From an uncultured Clostridia bacterium (GTDB lineage Bacteria; Bacillota; Clostridia; Christensenellales; Borkfalkiaceae): 43,106 bases of DNA. The stretch spans positions 1 through 43,106 of the forward strand of contig CAKQSI010000019.1 in NCBI GenBank assembly GCA_934272745.1. Direction: 5' to 3'. Positions within the stretch are counted from its first letter, which is position 1. Every line of letters starts with the position of its first letter. Made by a program: the position numbers and the translations under genes. Of the stretch, positions 40,227 to 43,106 are shown one piece after another. A model generated the notes under the pieces. It made no database searches. It had not been told where the DNA came from and saw nothing but the letters and a program-made list of their open reading frames with translations.

Positions 40227-41594
40227 TTACCCCCGGAAAACCGCCGAAAGTACGACGGTCGCCGCCATTGCGGCGAATATCGCATAAAGCGAAATTTCCA
40301 GCACCGGTTTTTTGCCGCTGCCGAACCTTACGGGCAGCACGCGGTCGTCGATCACCGGACAGAGAACGTTGCAAAGCAGAATGGAAAACGCCACGCCCTC
40401 GTTATACGCGGTGAAGTTGCGGATAAGGAAGGTAAACACGCCGAGAAGTATGCCGAACAGCATACGCCCGGCGTCGGTCTTGGGAGAAGTCGCGTAGTCG
40501 GTCGCCATAAAAGTCGCACCGAACAACAGCCCGCCCGAAAGCACCGCGGTCAGCGTTTTTTCTCCGCTTTTTACGGTCAGAAAGGTGAGAAAGGCAAACG
40601 TGACGACGTAGGTCACGGGAATGCGCCAGGAAATCACCCTTCTTTGTAATAAGTAAACGAAACCCATTAAAACGGCGACTTTGCAGGTTTCCCCCATCGC
40701 CCCGGGGATCAGACCCCAGAGCAGTTCCTTCATCGAAGCGGAAGCCCCGCCGAGCGGCGTTGCCGAAGTCACGCCGTCGTACCCCGCGGAAAAAATGCCC
40801 GAAAACGTGCGGTTGGGCAGCGGAAACCGCGTCATGACCGAAGTGTACGCCAGCATTAAAAAAATACGCGCGGTAGCGGCAGGGTTTGCAAAGTTGCTTC
40901 CCAGTCCGCCGAACACCATTTTTACAAGCACCGTGGCAAACGCCCCGCCGATCAGCGGCACGTATAACGGCACGGCTGCGGGCAGGTTCAACCCCAAAAT
41001 CAATCCGGTCACCATGGCGGAGCCGTCCGAAAGGGTCAGCGGGCGCTTTCTCACCGCCTGAAACGCCGCCTCTCCCGCCACGGCGGAAGCAACCGACGCC
41101 ACCAGAATGGCAAGCGCGTACGCGCCGTAAAGAAATACCGCCGCAAGCACGCAGGGCACCAGCGCCACCAGTACGTCCTGCATGATTTTGCTCGTGGCAG
41201 CCGCGGATTTGACGTGCGGCGAAGCGTTGACCGTCAGATTCTGCGGAAAGACGGAAGGGGCGGAAGTCTGTGCCGCGGGCGCCGTTGCCTTTACCGTATT
41301 TGTCGCGGGCGCTTTCGCAAAAGCCGCAGGTTGCGCCGCTTTCGGCGCGGAAGCCGAAGCGTTTGCCTCTGCGGGAGCCGCCTCTGCGGGAGCCGCCGGC
41401 TTAGCAGCCTTTTCCGCGGGAGCCACAGTTCCCTTTTCCGGCTGCGCTGCAGTGTTTTCCGCGGGAGCCGCCGGCTTAGCAGCCTTTTCCGCGGGCGCCG
41501 CTTTCGTCATACTTTCCGCGGGCGCCGCTTTCGTCATACTTTCCGCGGGCTCTGGTTTAATCGATTTATTACCGTTTAATTCGCGATCAGCCAC
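40227..41594 (-). CDS. rnfD: Rnf complex subunit D with repetitive N-terminal extension
   Basis: 455 residues against about 320-350 usual. The family begins at about residue 119 (NLTVNASPHVKS); it then has the normal membrane core and covalent-FMN motif DGVTSATPLG with Thr279 as acceptor. Residues 1-118 are an Ala/Pro/Lys/Glu segment with duplicated AESMTKAAP and AEKAAKPAAPAE. The start is GTG at 41592-41594 with GGAGGG upstream; it overlaps the rnfC stop by eight bases (41587-41594). A later start near residue 119 would remove the extension, but no ribosome site supports it. Confidence 0.93.
   Translation of the reverse strand: MADRELNGNKSIKPEPAESMTKAAPAESMTKAAPAEKAAKPAAPAENTAAQPEKGTVAPAEKAAKPAAPAEAAPAEANASASAPKAAQPAAFAKAPATNTVKATAPAAQTSAPSVFPQNLTVNASPHVKSAAATSKIMQDVLVALVPCVLAAVFLYGAYALAILVASVASAVAGEAAFQAVRKRPLTLSDGSAMVTGLILGLNLPAAVPLYVPLIGGAFATVLVKMVFGGLGSNFANPAATARIFLMLAYTSVMTRFPLPNRTFSGIFSAGYDGVTSATPLGGASASMKELLWGLIPGAMGETCKVAVLMGFVYLLQRRVISWRIPVTYVVTFAFLTFLTVKSGEKTLTAVLSGGLLFGATFMATDYATSPKTDAGRMLFGILLGVFTFLIRNFTAYNEGVAFSILLCNVLCPVIDDRVLPVRFGSGKKPVLEISLYAIFAAMAATVVLSAVFRG
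41386..41540. repeat. Exact direct repeats inside the rnfD 5' region
   Basis: A 27-nt unit is exactly duplicated in tandem (41486-41512, 41513-41539) with a partial third, and a 35-nt sequence is exactly repeated at 41386-41420 and 41461-41495. Unit lengths of 27 keep the reading frame. Confidence 0.9.
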
Positions 41595-42906
41595 GGCTTT
41601 TTCCCTCCCGGATCTTTTTCTTCGCCGTGCGGATACTTTGCAGCAACGGGCGTTTTGCGGGGCAGACGAAACTGCAGCAGCCGCATTCCATACAGAACGG
41701 CGCGCCGTAGCGTTCCGCCTCTTTCAGGTTCCCCGCAAGGGAAAACCGATCGATCATCACCGGCATCAGCCGCATGGGACAAACCGAAACGCACCTGCCG
41801 CACCCGATACAGGCGGAGGCAGGCTCGGTCGAAAATTCTTTTTTGGTCAGAAACAGCAGCGATCCCGTGGTTTTGGTGGTACAGACGTCGCCGTACGCCG
41901 TGCAAAAACCCATCATCGGTCCGCCGGAAACCACCATTTCGGTCTCTTCCGCAACGCCGCAAAACGCGGCGATCTCGCCGTACGGCGTTCCCGTTTTTAC
42001 AAGGACGTTGCACGGATTTTGCACACCGTCGCCCGAAACGGTCATCGCCCGTTCGTACAGCGGCTTGCCTAAAACTACCGCTTCAAACGTGGCGAGCGCG
42101 GTTTCGGCGTTCACCACCAGACACCCGACGGAAGAAGGCAACTGCCCCTCCGGCACCGTTCTGCCGCTTGCGGCGTACACGATCTGTTTTTCGCCGCCCT
42201 GCGGATATTTTGTTTTGAGTTCGAGCGCGAACACGCCCTCGTTTTTGCGCTCCTTTTTACGCCGCGCCACGGGAATTCCCGCCAAGTGCAACGCGGTCAG
42301 CGCCTGCGGCTTGTTGTTTTCCACCGCAATAACGGCGCGTTTGGCGTTTACTGCGGTGCGGAGCAGGTTCACCCCCGCCAGAAAGTCGGCGGTGCGTTCC
42401 AACAGCACGCGATAGTCGCAGGTGATATACGGCTCGCACTCCGCCGCGTTGACGATCAGCGTGTCGATGCCTTCGCCCAGTTTCGCATAGGTCGGAAAGC
42501 CCGCGCCGCCCATGCCGACGATACCCGCTTCTCTGACCCGCGCGCGGATCTCCTCGGGCGACGGATTTTCGCCCAAAGGGGAAAGCCGGACTTCTTCCTC
42601 TTTCCCGTCGTTCTCGATCACGATATGTACGCCGGAAGAAAACAGCGTTCTGCGCTGCACGATGCCCGTCACCTTTCCCGACACGGGCGAATACACGGGG
42701 GACGAAATGCCCTCCGCGGCTTCCGCCACCAACTGCCCTTTTTTGACGAGGTCGCCAACCGCCACAATGGGGAGAGCAGGTCTGCCGATGTGCTGCGCGG
42801 TGGGCAGAAAATATTCTTTCAGGGGCGGAAAAGGAACGATTTCTTTCTCTTCCGTCCGTTCTTTATTGCCTTTGGGGTGAACGCCGCCCCGGAACGTAAA
42901 CGCCAT
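41587..42906 (-). CDS. rnfC: Rnf complex subunit C
   Basis: 439 residues. N-terminal barrel-like region, GMGGAGFPTYAKL at about 131-143 of the NADH/FMN-binding Rossmann-like domain, a SLBB-type region and a C-terminal pair of Fe4S4 sites (CIGCGRCVSVCP, CMECGCCSFVCP). It is the NAD-reducing subunit. First gene of the operon; ribosome site AAGGAAGG. Order C-D-G-E-A-B is the canonical one. Confidence 0.97.
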   Translation of the reverse strand: MAFTFRGGVHPKGNKERTEEKEIVPFPPLKEYFLPTAQHIGRPALPIVAVGDLVKKGQLVAEAAEGISSPVYSPVSGKVTGIVQRRTLFSSGVHIVIENDGKEEEVRLSPLGENPSPEEIRARVREAGIVGMGGAGFPTYAKLGEGIDTLIVNAAECEPYITCDYRVLLERTADFLAGVNLLRTAVNAKRAVIAVENNKPQALTALHLAGIPVARRKKERKNEGVFALELKTKYPQGGEKQIVYAASGRTVPEGQLPSSVGCLVVNAETALATFEAVVLGKPLYERAMTVSGDGVQNPCNVLVKTGTPYGEIAAFCGVAEETEMVVSGGPMMGFCTAYGDVCTTKTTGSLLFLTKKEFSTEPASACIGCGRCVSVCPMRLMPVMIDRFSLAGNLKEAERYGAPFCMECGCCSFVCPAKRPLLQSIRTAKKKIREGKSRG

Positions 42907-43031
42907 TGCTCGTTTTCCTTCCTTAATTTTTTGCGTTTTGTGTGTCGTTTATTTTTGGGAACATTCTCCGGCGAAAGTTTTCCTGCATAAGTTTTCCGCC
43001 GGAAGGTTTGCCGCAAAAATCCCCGTTTGTC

Positions 43032-43060
43032 ATTATAGCAAAAATCCACAGAAAAAGCAA
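43032..43060 (-). promoter_or_regulatory. rnf operon promoter
   Basis: Minus strand: -35 TTGCTT at 43055-43060, 17-nt spacer, extended -10 TGC-TATAAT at 43032-43037. The leader of about 118 nt holds a hairpin of about ten pairs (TCCGGCG/CGCCGGA core, about 42965-43001). Confidence 0.8.
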
Positions 43061-43070
43061 TGCTTCCCCT

Positions 43071-43090
43071 CGTTTTTTTATAAAAAAACG
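43071..43090. repeat. 20-bp AT palindrome at the right edge
   Basis: CGTTTTTTTATAAAAAAACG is a perfect palindrome just upstream of the rnf -35 box. It could be the end of an upstream gene's terminator or a regulatory site. Confidence 0.45.
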
Positions 43091-43106
43091 AAAAACGTGA
43101 TTTTTG

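Overview
The window reads as a bacterial chromosome segment of roughly 53-55% GC by eye, most likely from an anaerobic, low-oxygen-lifestyle member of Bacillota, class Clostridia (a gut Christensenellales-type lineage is my guess, not shown by the sequence). The grounds are a complete six-gene Rnf complex (ferredoxin:NAD+ oxidoreductase), Gram-positive replication-initiation genes (a DnaD-like protein next to a DnaI/DnaC-type helicase loader), a sua5-ywlE-rpiB-upp gene order like that of Bacillus, a DegV protein, a small signal peptidase I, and sigma-A promoters close to TTGACA-17-TATAAT. No phage, transposase, CRISPR array or resistance island is visible.

Layout. 1-204: left edge, a strong minus-strand promoter and a hairpin-rich leader running off the window, best explained as the start of an rRNA operon. 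525-11928 (all minus): an EamA transporter, a BspA-like leucine-rich-repeat lipoprotein, a short-chain dehydrogenase, a probable abrB-type regulator / methionine gamma-lyase-family / EamA transporter unit, an AEC transporter and an unknown membrane protein. 12274-18015 (minus): tRNA-Thr(CGT), lipid kinase, esterase, a SPOR-like membrane protein, and argS with a HAD phosphatase. 18358-19455 (plus): ychF. 19456-20530: a gene-free kilobase packed with palindromes. 20531-33646 (minus): upp, rpiB, ywlE, sua5, a mutarotase-like gene, dnaB, a YcxB-like gene, pepF, two small membrane proteins, degV, lepB and a large degenerate hydrolase. 34396-36877 (plus): dnaD-like and dnaI-like genes. 37319-42906 (minus): rnfCDGEAB, with its promoter at the right edge.

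How they fit. The Rnf operon would supply ion-motive force from reduced ferredoxin. dnaB, the DnaD-like protein and the loader are parts of one replication-restart/initiation machine encoded in two places. Sua5 (tRNA t6A), ArgS and tRNA-Thr serve translation; YwlE and PepF serve protein quality control and peptide turnover; LepB matures secreted proteins such as those of the lipoprotein/secretory class.

The most striking signal is not a gene. At least a dozen intergenic gaps are built from short imperfect tandem repeats, each array having its own private unit (14 to about 62 nt) that is not shared with the next gap; several arrays run into the stop codon of the adjacent gene, and fresh exact duplications of the same kind lie inside rnfD. 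Several universally conserved proteins (RnfD, RnfE, DnaB, an EamA transporter, an AbrB-type regulator) also carry long low-complexity tails. A separate family of GGCGACC/GGTCGCC palindromes fills the ychF-upp gap. All coordinates and structures were read by eye; no homology search or folding program was run.
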